Shown here: positions 1 through 5,419 of the stretch, piece after piece
Numbering within the stretch: position 1 is the first letter of the stretch
Layout: the number at the start of each line of letters is the position of its first letter
From: JBBRMQ01 sp038230775
GTDB taxonomy: Bacteria > Acidobacteriota > Thermoanaerobaculia > Gp7-AA8
NCBI GenBank assembly: GCA_038230775.1
Contig: JBBRMQ010000218.1
Location: 1-7,463, forward strand
Direction of reading: 5' to 3'
DNA: 7,463 bases
Translations under genes and position numbers: made by a program
Notes under the pieces: generated by a model
What the model was told of the DNA's origin: nothing
What the model saw: the letters and a program-made list of their open reading frames with translations, nothing else
Databases searched by the model: none

Positions 1-887
1 GCCTGCTTGAAGAACTTCGGCTCCGTGATGTTGAGGTTCGGCGCCTCAATGCCGCTGCCGGCGAGATACGTCTTCCAGTTGAACGATGGCGTCAGCTTCT
101 GGACGGCGGCGGCGGACATCTTGTGGTACAGGTTGTACGGGTCGCGTCGCTCGACGCGAGTGAGCGACGCCTTCGCGAGATCGGTCTCGATCTTCATCAC
201 CGTCGACGCGTCTTTCTTCGCCTGCCTCTTCGATTCGCCGATCAGCGCGAGCATGTTCGCGACGTGCTGTAGATATTTCGCGCGGATGTCCTTCGATTTC
301 TGATCGGCCTTCGTATAGTAGTCGCGGTCCGGAAGACTGAGTCCGCCGGCGTGCGCGTAGGCGATGACCTGCGTCGCGTCGCCGTAGTCCTGATCCGATC
401 CGAATCCGAACAGCCATCCGCTGCCCGCCGTGCGCAGATGCTGCGCGGCGAGAAACTTCGATAGATCGCTCTTGCTCTTCAGCGCTGCGATCTGTGCGAG
501 CTGCGGCTTGAGCGGTTCGTAGCCGTGGGAGTTGACGTGCGACTCGTCCATGCAGGCCTGGAAGTAGTCGCCGATTTTCTGTTGGGGCGGAGTGCGATCG
601 GCGCGCGGCGCGGAGAGGTCCTGCAGGACGCCCCACAGATACTGCTCGTTTTCCTGGGCGAGCTTTCCGTAGACGCTCCAGCTCGCCTGATCGCCGGGGA
701 TCGGGTTGTTCTTCATCCATCCGCCGCACGTGTATTGATAGAAGTCGTTGCACGGGTCCGCGGTCTTGTCCATCGACGGGACGTCGAGGCTCGGCGTATA
801 CGGAAGCGTCGCGAGCGGCTGTTCGGGCGGCTGCTGGGCGAGGACGGTCGTAGCGATGAAGAGTGCGGCGAAGAGTGCTTGCTTCAT
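1..887 (-). CDS. M13 family metallopeptidase, N-terminal part (3' end cut by window edge)
   Basis: Secreted zinc endopeptidase of the neprilysin/PepO (M13) family, expected to cleave oligopeptides outside the cytoplasm. The visible 295 residues start with a signal peptide (MKQALFAALFIATTVLAQQ, likely cut after Ala17). The mature N-terminal M13 domain follows, with the hallmark DPCNDFYQYTCGGW near residues 44-57 (Cys46, Cys54), YFQACMDE near 108-115, GGLSLPDRDYY at 181-191 and RRDPYNLYHKM at 247-257. Family knowledge puts the zinc motifs (HExxH and ExxxD) in the C-terminal half, which lies beyond base 1, so catalytic competence cannot be judged. The ATG at 887-885 is chosen because it gives the complete signal peptide. 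There is no Shine-Dalgarno sequence ahead of it, but a -10-like hexamer sits 7 nt upstream, suggesting a leaderless message. It is divergent from preA and has no evident link to pyrimidine metabolism. Confidence 0.9.
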   Translation of the reverse strand, partial: MKQALFAALFIATTVLAQQPPEQPLATLPYTPSLDVPSMDKTADPCNDFYQYTCGGWMKNNPIPGDQASWSVYGKLAQENEQYLWGVLQDLSAPRADRTPPQQKIGDYFQACMDESHVNSHGYEPLKPQLAQIAALKSKSDLSKFLAAQHLRTAGSGWLFGFGSDQDYGDATQVIAYAHAGGLSLPDRDYYTKADQKSKDIRAKYLQHVANMLALIGESKRQAKKDASTVMKIETDLAKASLTRVERRDPYNLYHKMSAAAVQKLTPSFNWKTYLAGSGIEAPNLNITEPKFFKQ

Positions 888-894
888 GAGGCGC

Positions 895-900
895 AGTCTA
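895..900 (-). promoter_or_regulatory. -10-like hexamer for the M13 peptidase gene
   Basis: Reading the minus strand, TAGACT (4 of 6 matches to TATAAT) ends 7 nt before the ATG at 887. That spacing would place transcription initiation at or next to the start codon, which agrees with the absence of any purine-rich ribosome binding site. No convincing -35 is visible. The call rests on position and hexamer similarity only. Confidence 0.3.
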
Positions 901-909
901 CTATCGCCG

Positions 910-965
910 CTGTGTGTGGGCCGGCTTCAGCCGGCCATGACCGGCTGAAGCCGGTCCTCACACAG
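910..965. repeat. 56-bp REP-like double palindrome
   Basis: A near-perfect palindrome centred on CATG at 936-939. Its 28 pairs have three mismatches (935/940, 920/955, 917/958). Each half carries a smaller hairpin of its own: CCGGCT-TC-AGCCGG at 921-934 and CCGGCT-GA-AGCCGG at 941-954. It can therefore fold as one long stem or as two short ones, the geometry of paired REP units (BIME-like). It lies between two divergent gene starts and has no T tract, so a terminator role is unlikely. The right end runs into the -35 zone of the preA promoter. A dispersed repeat is the best reading; a binding site for a dimeric regulator is the alternative. Confidence 0.7.
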
Positions 966-975
966 AAGCCGCGCA

Positions 976-981
976 TATAAT
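976..981 (+). promoter_or_regulatory. -10 element TATAAT upstream of preA
   Basis: A perfect TATAAT lies 28 nt before the preA start codon. The expected -35 position (about 953-958) falls in the edge of the palindrome at 910-965 and has no TTGACA resemblance, so the promoter may need an activator or a non-standard sigma factor. The ten bases ATATAATCGC recur with one change (ATACAATCGC) ahead of hydA. Confidence 0.5.
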
Positions 982-1009
982 CGCGTCTTCCCCAAACACG
1001 GAGGAGCCC

Positions 1010-2125
1010 ATGGCGGATCTGTCGACGCGTTACACCGGTATTCAGTTTGAAAACCCCTTCATGCTCGCCTCGGCCCCGCCGACCGAGTCGGACGCCAACA
1101 TCACACGGGCGTTCGAAGCCGGTTGGGGCGGCGTGGTGACCAAGACGATCGGGCTGCACCCGGTGATGAACGTGAAGGGGCCGAAGACGAAGTTTCTTCG
1201 CGCCGAGAACAGCGGCTACCGCCTCTCCATGAACAAGCGCACCGATTCGACACTGGTGGCGTCGTGGAACTGGGAGCTCATCTCCGACAAGCCGCTCGAC
1301 TGGTGGATCGGAAAACTGGCGAAGATCAAGAAGGCGCATCCGACGAAGATGCTCGTGGCGTCGATCATGGCCGGAAGCGGCAACGACAAGGAGCTGCACA
1401 ACTGGCAGACGCTGACGAAGGCGATGCAGGACGAAGGGTGCGACGCGGTGGAGCTCAATTTCTCGTGTCCGCACATGGATCGCGTCGACATGGGATCGAA
1501 CGTCGGCAAGGACAAGGTGCTCTGCTCCGTGGTGACGCAGGCGGTGAAGGAAGTGGCCCGCATTCCGGTGTGGGTAAAGCTGACGCCGGCGACCGCCAAC
1601 ATCGTGGAGGAGGCCGACGCCTGCTTTCGAGGCGGGGCGGATGGGGTGTCGTCGTCGAATACGTTCCCGTCGCTTCCGGTGATCGATCCGAACACGCTCG
1701 AGTTCGAGATGAACGTCGAGGGCTTCGTTTCCAGCGGCGGGTTAGGCGGACCGGCGATCCTGCCGCTCTCGCTCGCGAAGATGTCGCAGCTGACGAAGCA
1801 GTTTCCCGATCGCCAGTTCTCCGGCATCGGCGGCGTCGCGAATTTCGATCACGCGCTCTCGTACTTCCTGCTGGGTTGTGGCACGGTGCAGGTCTGCACG
1901 GCGGCGATGCTGGATCACGCCATCGGACCGGGCGTCATCAAGTCGCTGACGGAAGGGATGGCGGAGTTCATGGACAAGCGCGGCTACAAATCGCTGGACG
2001 ATTTTCGCGGAATCCGCCGCGACCGCATCGTCTCGCACTCGCAGATCAAGCGTCCGGATACGGTGGACTACCACGGGGGTTACGAAGAGAACGAAGGGTA
2101 TGCGTCCCCAGTCCTGAGCGCGTAG
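1010..2125 (+). CDS. preA: Dihydropyrimidine dehydrogenase catalytic subunit PreA, lacking the C-terminal ferredoxin domain
   Basis: FMN enzyme of the dihydroorotate/dihydropyrimidine dehydrogenase family; it reduces uracil or thymine to the 5,6-dihydro form, step one of reductive pyrimidine breakdown in the cytoplasm. The 371-residue TIM barrel has the active-site segment LNFSCPHM at 149-156. Cys153 matches the catalytic cysteine of mammalian DPD and Asn150 a base-binding asparagine. VWVKLTP (187-193) supplies the FMN-site lysine, SSSNT (214-218) the Asn-Thr pair that contacts pyrimidine, and GIGGVANF plus GTVQVCTAAM (272-300) the flavin phosphate region. Bacterial PreA normally ends in two 4Fe-4S motifs. 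Here the last 30 residues contain no cysteine and the protein is about 40 residues shorter than E. coli PreA as I recall it. PreT is absent from the window. A strong GGAGGAG at 1000-1006 fixes the start. A non-pyrimidine role as a dihydroorotate-dehydrogenase relative is possible, but the neighbours argue for pyrimidine reduction. Confidence 0.9.
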   Translation: MADLSTRYTGIQFENPFMLASAPPTESDANITRAFEAGWGGVVTKTIGLHPVMNVKGPKTKFLRAENSGYRLSMNKRTDSTLVASWNWELISDKPLDWWIGKLAKIKKAHPTKMLVASIMAGSGNDKELHNWQTLTKAMQDEGCDAVELNFSCPHMDRVDMGSNVGKDKVLCSVVTQAVKEVARIPVWVKLTPATANIVEEADACFRGGADGVSSSNTFPSLPVIDPNTLEFEMNVEGFVSSGGLGGPAILPLSLAKMSQLTKQFPDRQFSGIGGVANFDHALSYFLLGCGTVQVCTAAMLDHAIGPGVIKSLTEGMAEFMDKRGYKSLDDFRGIRRDRIVSHSQIKRPDTVDYHGGYEENEGYASPVLSA

Positions 2126-2130
2126 CATGC

Positions 2131-2213
2131 GGAACGCCGGCGGCCTCGCCGGCGGGGCCGCCAGCGGCTCGCTGGCCGTTTTCCTGGCCGCCGAGCCGGC
2201 GGCGTTCCTTTTT
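2131..2213 (+). terminator. Large GC-rich hairpin with T tract after preA
   Basis: GGAACGCCG at 2131-2139 pairs with its complement at 2200-2208, and the stem continues through 2141-2144/2195-2198 after one mismatch. TTTTT (2209-2213) follows at once. A second perfect hairpin, GCCAGCG-GCT-CGCTGGC, sits inside at 2160-2176. Stem plus T tract 6 nt after the preA stop fits an intrinsic terminator, which would separate preA from the DUF4166 gene. The long branched loop is unusual for a terminator, so a dispersed GC-rich repeat reused as one is equally plausible. Confidence 0.5.
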
Positions 2214-2217
2214 ACTG

Positions 2218-2700
2218 ATGTCCATCTACGAAGACCTCCTCGGCACCAACTGGAAAGTGCTCCCGGACTCTGTCCGCCGGCTGCATGAAAATGGCGGCGA
2301 GGGAAACTTCCGCGTCGAGCGTCACGGCATCGCGCGCTTCCTGCCGTTCCTTCCGCCGGCGGGGGAAAAGATCAGCATTCACCTCCGCGTGATCCGCGAC
2401 CCGGCCGCCGATCGCTGGATCCGCACCTTCGACGGCGTTCATGTCTTCAAGAGCATCCAGCGCGTGAGCAAGGCGCAGATCGTCGAGCGCATCGGGCCGA
2501 TCGCCGTCTCCATGTCGCTCGCGGCAAGCTCTGACGCCCTCCGCTACCACCTGACAGGCGCACGTTTTCTCGGTCTTCAGATTCCGTTCCGCTGGCTTCC
2601 GCGCGTCGTCGCCAGCGAGTTAGGCGAAGGAGCCTTCGTTCGCGTCATCGTGCGCGTCGGCGACGCGTTCGCTTACAGCGGCTTGATCCGTCCGCGATGA
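2218..2700 (+). CDS. DUF4166 domain-containing protein
   Basis: A 160-residue protein made up almost wholly of a DUF4166-like domain, of unknown biochemical function. Recognition rests on the opening IYEDLLG..W..LP.SVRRLHE (residues 3-24), the central RWIRTF (66-71, a W-x-R-x-F motif) followed by VFKSIQ (76-81), and the closing pattern of small hydrophobic blocks with FLGLQIPFRWLP (117-128) and a terminal FAYSGLI (151-157). There is no signal peptide or membrane span, so it is probably cytosolic. The ATG at 2218 gives the usual domain start. No ribosome binding site precedes it; the T tract of the upstream hairpin ends 4 nt before it. High GC3 supports real coding. It follows preA in the same direction, but the intervening terminator-like hairpin leaves co-transcription uncertain and a pyrimidine role is not supported. 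Confidence 0.75.
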   Translation: MSIYEDLLGTNWKVLPDSVRRLHENGGEGNFRVERHGIARFLPFLPPAGEKISIHLRVIRDPAADRWIRTFDGVHVFKSIQRVSKAQIVERIGPIAVSMSLAASSDALRYHLTGARFLGLQIPFRWLPRVVASELGEGAFVRVIVRVGDAFAYSGLIRPR

Positions 2701-2994
2701 TCTCCCGCAAGGCCCTCTACTCCATCCTCCCTCGCTCGGCTCGGGACAGACGCGGCGCGTATCGGTCTCGCCGAGCGCAACTCTGCGCCTTTCGTTCGAG
2801 ATGAAGGAGCCGAAGGTATGGAGCTCGCCGAAGGGCGTGACCGCGGGGCAATCGGTGGTGCTCTACGTGACCGCCGACGGAAGCGTCGATGCGCGTGACC
2901 GGATCGGCGGATTCGGTCGCTGAAACACTACGATCTCGCTTTCTGGCTCTCGTTGATGCCGGCGGCCCCGTGCGTCACCGTGGCCGAACGATGA
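2687..2994 (+). pseudogene. Coding debris in shifting frames (gene remnant)
   Basis: No intact gene lies between 2701 and 3054. One plus frame is open from 2687 to a TGA at 2921-2923 with a strongly GC-rich third position, and encodes ...RRVSVSPSATLRLSFEMKEP... and then VTAGQSVVLYVTADGSVDA. It has no good early start; its only ATG, at 2801, would give 40 residues. A second frame with similar bias (KHYDLAFWLSLMPAAPCVTV) ends at TGA 2992-2994. A third open frame across 2895-2970 reads GSADSVAETLRSRF...DAGGPV. Joining the first and third frames gives a faint resemblance to a TonB C-terminal domain (DGSV, then a helix, then G-x-PV), which I do not claim as an identification. The pattern fits a decayed or frame-shifted gene. 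Sequence error is the other explanation. Confidence 0.35.
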
Positions 2995-3053
2995 GGTCGT
3001 TTTAGGGCCATCGACCGAGGCAGCACGGTGACGGTTGTCAGCATCAACGAGAG
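2947..3053. repeat. Interrupted inverted repeat downstream of the hydrolase gene
   Basis: CTCTCGTTGATGC (2947-2959) is matched perfectly in inverse at 3041-3053. A second block, CGTCACCGTG (2973-2982), is matched in inverse at 3024-3033. The two block pairs are separated by unequal spacers (13 and 7 nt), so this looks like two diverged inverted copies of one 30-40-bp stretch rather than a compact hairpin. The right copy ends one base before the stop codon of the minus-strand hydrolase. There is no clear T tract. It could help end transcription between converging genes or be the scar of an inverted duplication. Confidence 0.6.
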
Positions 3054-3054
3054 T

Positions 3055-3906
3055 TTACGGCGCGGTCAGAAAGTCGATCATCGCCGGATTGAAGCGATCG
3101 GCGCACTCGAACTGCGGAACGTGACCGCAACCGTCGATCACGACCTTCTTCGCGCCCGCGATCTCTTTCGTCATAGTTTCGGCGAGCGACACCGGGAGCA
3201 ACGCATCGTCTCCGCCCCAGATCACGAGCGTCTTCGCGTGGATGCTCTGCAGCCGGTGATTGAGTTGGTCCTCGCCGCGCAGCATCGAGTCGAAGAAGCG
3301 GTCGATCGTGTAGCCGTCGCCTGCGTGCATGCGAACGCCGAGGAAGGTTCGGGCGAACGTCTCGCTGGTGAGTTGGGGGGTCTTGAAGATCTTCTTCACC
3401 GCGAGGCGCGCGTCATCGAGCGTCGACGGATTCAGGAACGCAGCTTCCTCGCGCTGCACCGGCCGGAGAAAATACCCTGCCGCGTCGCCTAACACCAGCC
3501 GGTCGACCCGCCCGGGATAGCGGACCGCAAAATCCGCGGCGATCCACCCGCCGAGCGAGCTGCCGACGATCGAGGCCTTCTCGATCTTCTGGCTGCGCAT
3601 GAACTCGTCCAGGACGTCGGACTCCGTCGCGACGCGATAGTCGATCATCGGCTTGTCCGAGGCACCGAATCCGAGCTCGTCGATGGCGTAAACGTGGAAC
3701 TTCGCAGCGAGCGCCGGGAGGTTGAATCGCCAGTTCGTCTTGTCTCCGCCCAGTCCGTGCAAGAGGATGACGGCGGGTCCGGAACCGGCCTCCATATACG
3801 AGATCTTCTGACCGAAGACCTGCGCATCCTTGGTCTCCGGAGCCTGCGCGAACATGGACGACGTGACGGCGAGAGCGAGCAGCATGGCTGTGCGGCGTGC
3901 GTTCAT
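3055..3906 (-). CDS. Alpha/beta hydrolase with signal peptide
   Basis: A 283-residue serine hydrolase of the alpha/beta fold, probably an esterase or C-C/amide hydrolase of unknown substrate. An N-terminal signal peptide (basic MNARR, hydrophobic to about Ala20, then QAPE) predicts export to the periplasm. The oxyanion-hole motif LLHGLGG is at 48-54. The nucleophile elbow is G-S-S-L-G with Ser117 as nucleophile, the likely acid is Asp234 in WGGDDALLP, and the catalytic His262 lies in GHVPQFE. A cap region spans roughly 145-215. All triad members are present, so the enzyme should be active. It is divergent from hydA across 42 bp and so may share control with it, but no step of reductive pyrimidine breakdown needs it. 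RutD of the Rut pathway is also an alpha/beta hydrolase, but a cytosolic one, so the signal peptide argues against that role. No Shine-Dalgarno is visible; the start is chosen because it gives an intact signal peptide. Confidence 0.9.
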   Translation of the reverse strand: MNARRTAMLLALAVTSSMFAQAPETKDAQVFGQKISYMEAGSGPAVILLHGLGGDKTNWRFNLPALAAKFHVYAIDELGFGASDKPMIDYRVATESDVLDEFMRSQKIEKASIVGSSLGGWIAADFAVRYPGRVDRLVLGDAAGYFLRPVQREEAAFLNPSTLDDARLAVKKIFKTPQLTSETFARTFLGVRMHAGDGYTIDRFFDSMLRGEDQLNHRLQSIHAKTLVIWGGDDALLPVSLAETMTKEIAGAKKVVIDGCGHVPQFECADRFNPAMIDFLTAP

Positions 3907-3911
3907 GTCGA

Positions 3912-3939
3912 TACAATCGCACCGTTTCGTTCAAAGGAG
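3912..3939 (+). promoter_or_regulatory. -10 element and ribosome binding site of hydA
   Basis: TACAAT (3912-3917, 5 of 6 to TATAAT) lies 31 nt before the hydA start and is embedded in ATACAATCGC, nearly identical to the preA -10 region. AAAGGAG (3933-3939) is a strong ribosome binding site 9 nt ahead of the ATG at 3949 and decides that start. The -10 lies only a few bases from the start of the divergent hydrolase gene, so its -35 would fall inside that gene's first codons and the two promoters must overlap. Confidence 0.5.
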
Positions 3940-3948
3940 AAGATCCGC

Positions 3949-5334
3949 ATGAGAACCGTCATTCGCAACGGGCGCATCGTGACCGCTGTCGACGACTACG
4001 AGGCTGACATCCTGATCGAGGACGGCAAGATCGCGATGATCGCAAAGAAGATCGACGTCAAGGCGGACAAGACAATCGACGCCAACGGACGGCTCGTCAT
4101 CCCCGGCGGAATCGATCCGCACACGCACATGGAGCTGCCCTTTGGTGGCACCGCGGCGTCCGATGACTTCGAGACGGGAACCCGCGCCGCCGCATTCGGC
4201 GGCACGACGACCATCATCGACTTCGCGGTCCAGTACAAGGGCCAGTCGCTCAATCAGGCGCTCGACGCGTGGTTCAAGAAAGCGGAAGGGAAGACCTCGA
4301 TCGACTACGGTTTCCATCTCATCTGCACCGATCTCCCCGACGAGCGGCTGCCCGAGATGAAGGACCTGATCCGGCAGGGCGTCACTAGTTTCAAACTCTT
4401 CATGGCCTATCCCGGCGTGTTCCTGGTTGACGACGCCACCATCTTCAAGGCCATGCAGATGGCGGGCAACGCGGGTGGCCTCATCTGCATGCACGCGGAG
4501 AACGGCGTCGTCATCGACGCGATCGTCAAGGCGGCGCTGGCGGAGGGGAAGACGGCGCCCAAGTATCACGCGTTGACGCGGCCGACTCTGGCCGAAGCGG
4601 AAGGCGTCCATCGCGCCATCGCGCTGTCGGAGATGGCCGGCGCGCCCGTGTACATCGTTCACCTCAGCAACAGCGACGCGCTCGAGGAAGTCGTGCGCGG
4701 CCGCGACAAAGGCCTGCCCGCCTACGCCGAAACGTGCCCGCAGTACCTCTTCCTCGATTACAGCGTGTACGAGAAGCCCGGATTCGAGGGCGCGAAATAC
4801 GTGATGACGCCACCGATTCGCGAGAAGTGGAATCAGGTCGAGCTCTGGCGCGGCATCCGAATGAATGACCTGCAGGTGATCTCGACCGATCACTGTCCCT
4901 TCTGTTTCAAGGAGCAGAAAGAGCTCGGCAAGGACGACTTCTCGAAGATTCCGAACGGCGGACCTGGCGTCGAAGAGCGGATGTCGCTCATCTACAACGG
5001 CGGCGTGGCGCAAGGCCGCATCTCGCTCAACCGTTTCGTGGAGATCACGTCCACCGCCGCCGCGAAGATCTTCGGACTCTTCCCGCGCAAAGGCACGATC
5101 GCCGTGGGCTCCGATGCCGACATCGTCATCTTCGATCCAAACGAAGAGCGCACCATCAGCGCGAAGACCCATCACATGAACGTCGACTACTCCGCGTACG
5201 AAGGGTTCAAGGTACGCGGTGTCACGAAAACCGTTCTGTCGCGAGGGGAGCTCGTCATTGAGGATGGGAAATATGTTGGGAAGGTGGGGAACGGGCAGTT
5301 TCTGAAGAGAGGGTTCTTTAACTCGCCCAAATAG
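3949..5334 (+). CDS. hydA: Dihydropyrimidinase / hydantoinase
   Basis: Cytosolic cyclic amidase that opens dihydrouracil or dihydrothymine (and often 5-substituted hydantoins) to the N-carbamoyl amino acid, step two after PreA. The 461 residues match the usual length. The binuclear metal site is complete: His58 and His60 in GGIDPHTH, the carbamylated-lysine candidate Lys149 in TSFKLFMAYPG, His182 in MHAEN, His238 in YIVHLSN and Asp314 in STDHCPF. Tyr154 is the expected oxyanion-stabilising tyrosine, and Asn336 in NGGPGVEER the substrate-binding asparagine. The segment usually written SPPLR reads TPPIR (Thr287), a small change beside the substrate. The C-terminal GSDADIVIFDP (387-397) belongs to the amidohydrolase beta-sandwich. 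The NCS1 importer follows 85 bp downstream in the same direction, with repeats between. D-hydantoinase and dihydropyrimidinase cannot be separated by sequence alone; the preA and ureidopropionase neighbours favour the latter. Confidence 0.95.
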   Translation: MRTVIRNGRIVTAVDDYEADILIEDGKIAMIAKKIDVKADKTIDANGRLVIPGGIDPHTHMELPFGGTAASDDFETGTRAAAFGGTTTIIDFAVQYKGQSLNQALDAWFKKAEGKTSIDYGFHLICTDLPDERLPEMKDLIRQGVTSFKLFMAYPGVFLVDDATIFKAMQMAGNAGGLICMHAENGVVIDAIVKAALAEGKTAPKYHALTRPTLAEAEGVHRAIALSEMAGAPVYIVHLSNSDALEEVVRGRDKGLPAYAETCPQYLFLDYSVYEKPGFEGAKYVMTPPIREKWNQVELWRGIRMNDLQVISTDHCPFCFKEQKELGKDDFSKIPNGGPGVEERMSLIYNGGVAQGRISLNRFVEITSTAAAKIFGLFPRKGTIAVGSDADIVIFDPNEERTISAKTHHMNVDYSAYEGFKVRGVTKTVLSRGELVIEDGKYVGKVGNGQFLKRGFFNSPK

Positions 5335-5337
5335 AGA

Positions 5338-5406
5338 ACGAGGAATGTTGAATGTTCAACCCTCGATCCATTCAACATTCAACATTCAACATTTAACATT
5401 CCTCGT
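5338..5406. repeat. Inverted repeat with heptamer arrays between hydA and the transporter gene
   Basis: ACGAGGAATGTTGAATGTT (5338-5356) is the inverse of 5388-5406 with one difference at 5350/5394, which would be a G-U pair in RNA, giving an unbroken 19-bp stem. The right side is a tandem array of CATTCAA at 5369-5375, 5376-5382 and 5383-5389, then CATTTAA (5390-5396) and a partial CATTC. The left arm holds two heptamers on the other strand and also a small palindrome, GTTGAA-TG-TTCAAC (5347-5360). The block is AT-rich in a GC-rich setting and ends just before the transporter's ribosome binding site. It could be a mobile repeat, an mRNA-processing or stability stem, or a regulator site. Confidence 0.8.
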
Positions 5407-5408
5407 CC

Positions 5409-5415
5409 AAGGGGG
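5409..5415 (+). promoter_or_regulatory. Ribosome binding site that fixes the transporter start
   Basis: AAGGGGG lies 4 nt before the ATG at 5420. An in-frame ATG at 5345 would add 25 residues, but those are encoded by the heptamer repeats and by the left arm of the hairpin, and read as low-complexity sequence. The start at 5420 is therefore preferred. Confidence 0.6.
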
Positions 5416-5419
5416 TCGG

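Noticed and set aside
46..753. A 235-codon minus-strand open frame overlapping the M13 gene
   Set aside because: The M13 motifs are in a different minus frame that is open from 887 to the window edge; this one is a shadow.
1123..2700. A 525-codon open frame on plus that contains the DUF4166 gene and extends back through most of preA
   Set aside because: The part before 2218 is an out-of-frame, arginine-rich reading of preA, and the DUF4166 domain begins naturally at the ATG at 2218.
2697..2804. Small open frame of 35 codons starting at an ATGA overlap with the DUF4166 stop
   Set aside because: Its product is arginine-rich and matches no family I recognise, and the coding-like composition in this stretch is in another frame.
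3931..5175. A 414-codon minus-strand open frame opposite hydA
   Set aside because: It has low-complexity R/D/V/L-rich composition and no family signature, and is fully overlapped by hydA with all its metal ligands. It is a GC-rich shadow.
5369..5401. Tandem CATTCAA units considered as a CRISPR-like array
   Set aside because: The units are 7 bp and contiguous, without spacers, so this is a simple tandem repeat.
5345..5419. Upstream in-frame ATG at 5345 as the transporter start
   Set aside because: The extra 25 residues are encoded by the repeat hairpin, and the ATG at 5420 has its own strong ribosome binding site and the normal family N-terminus.
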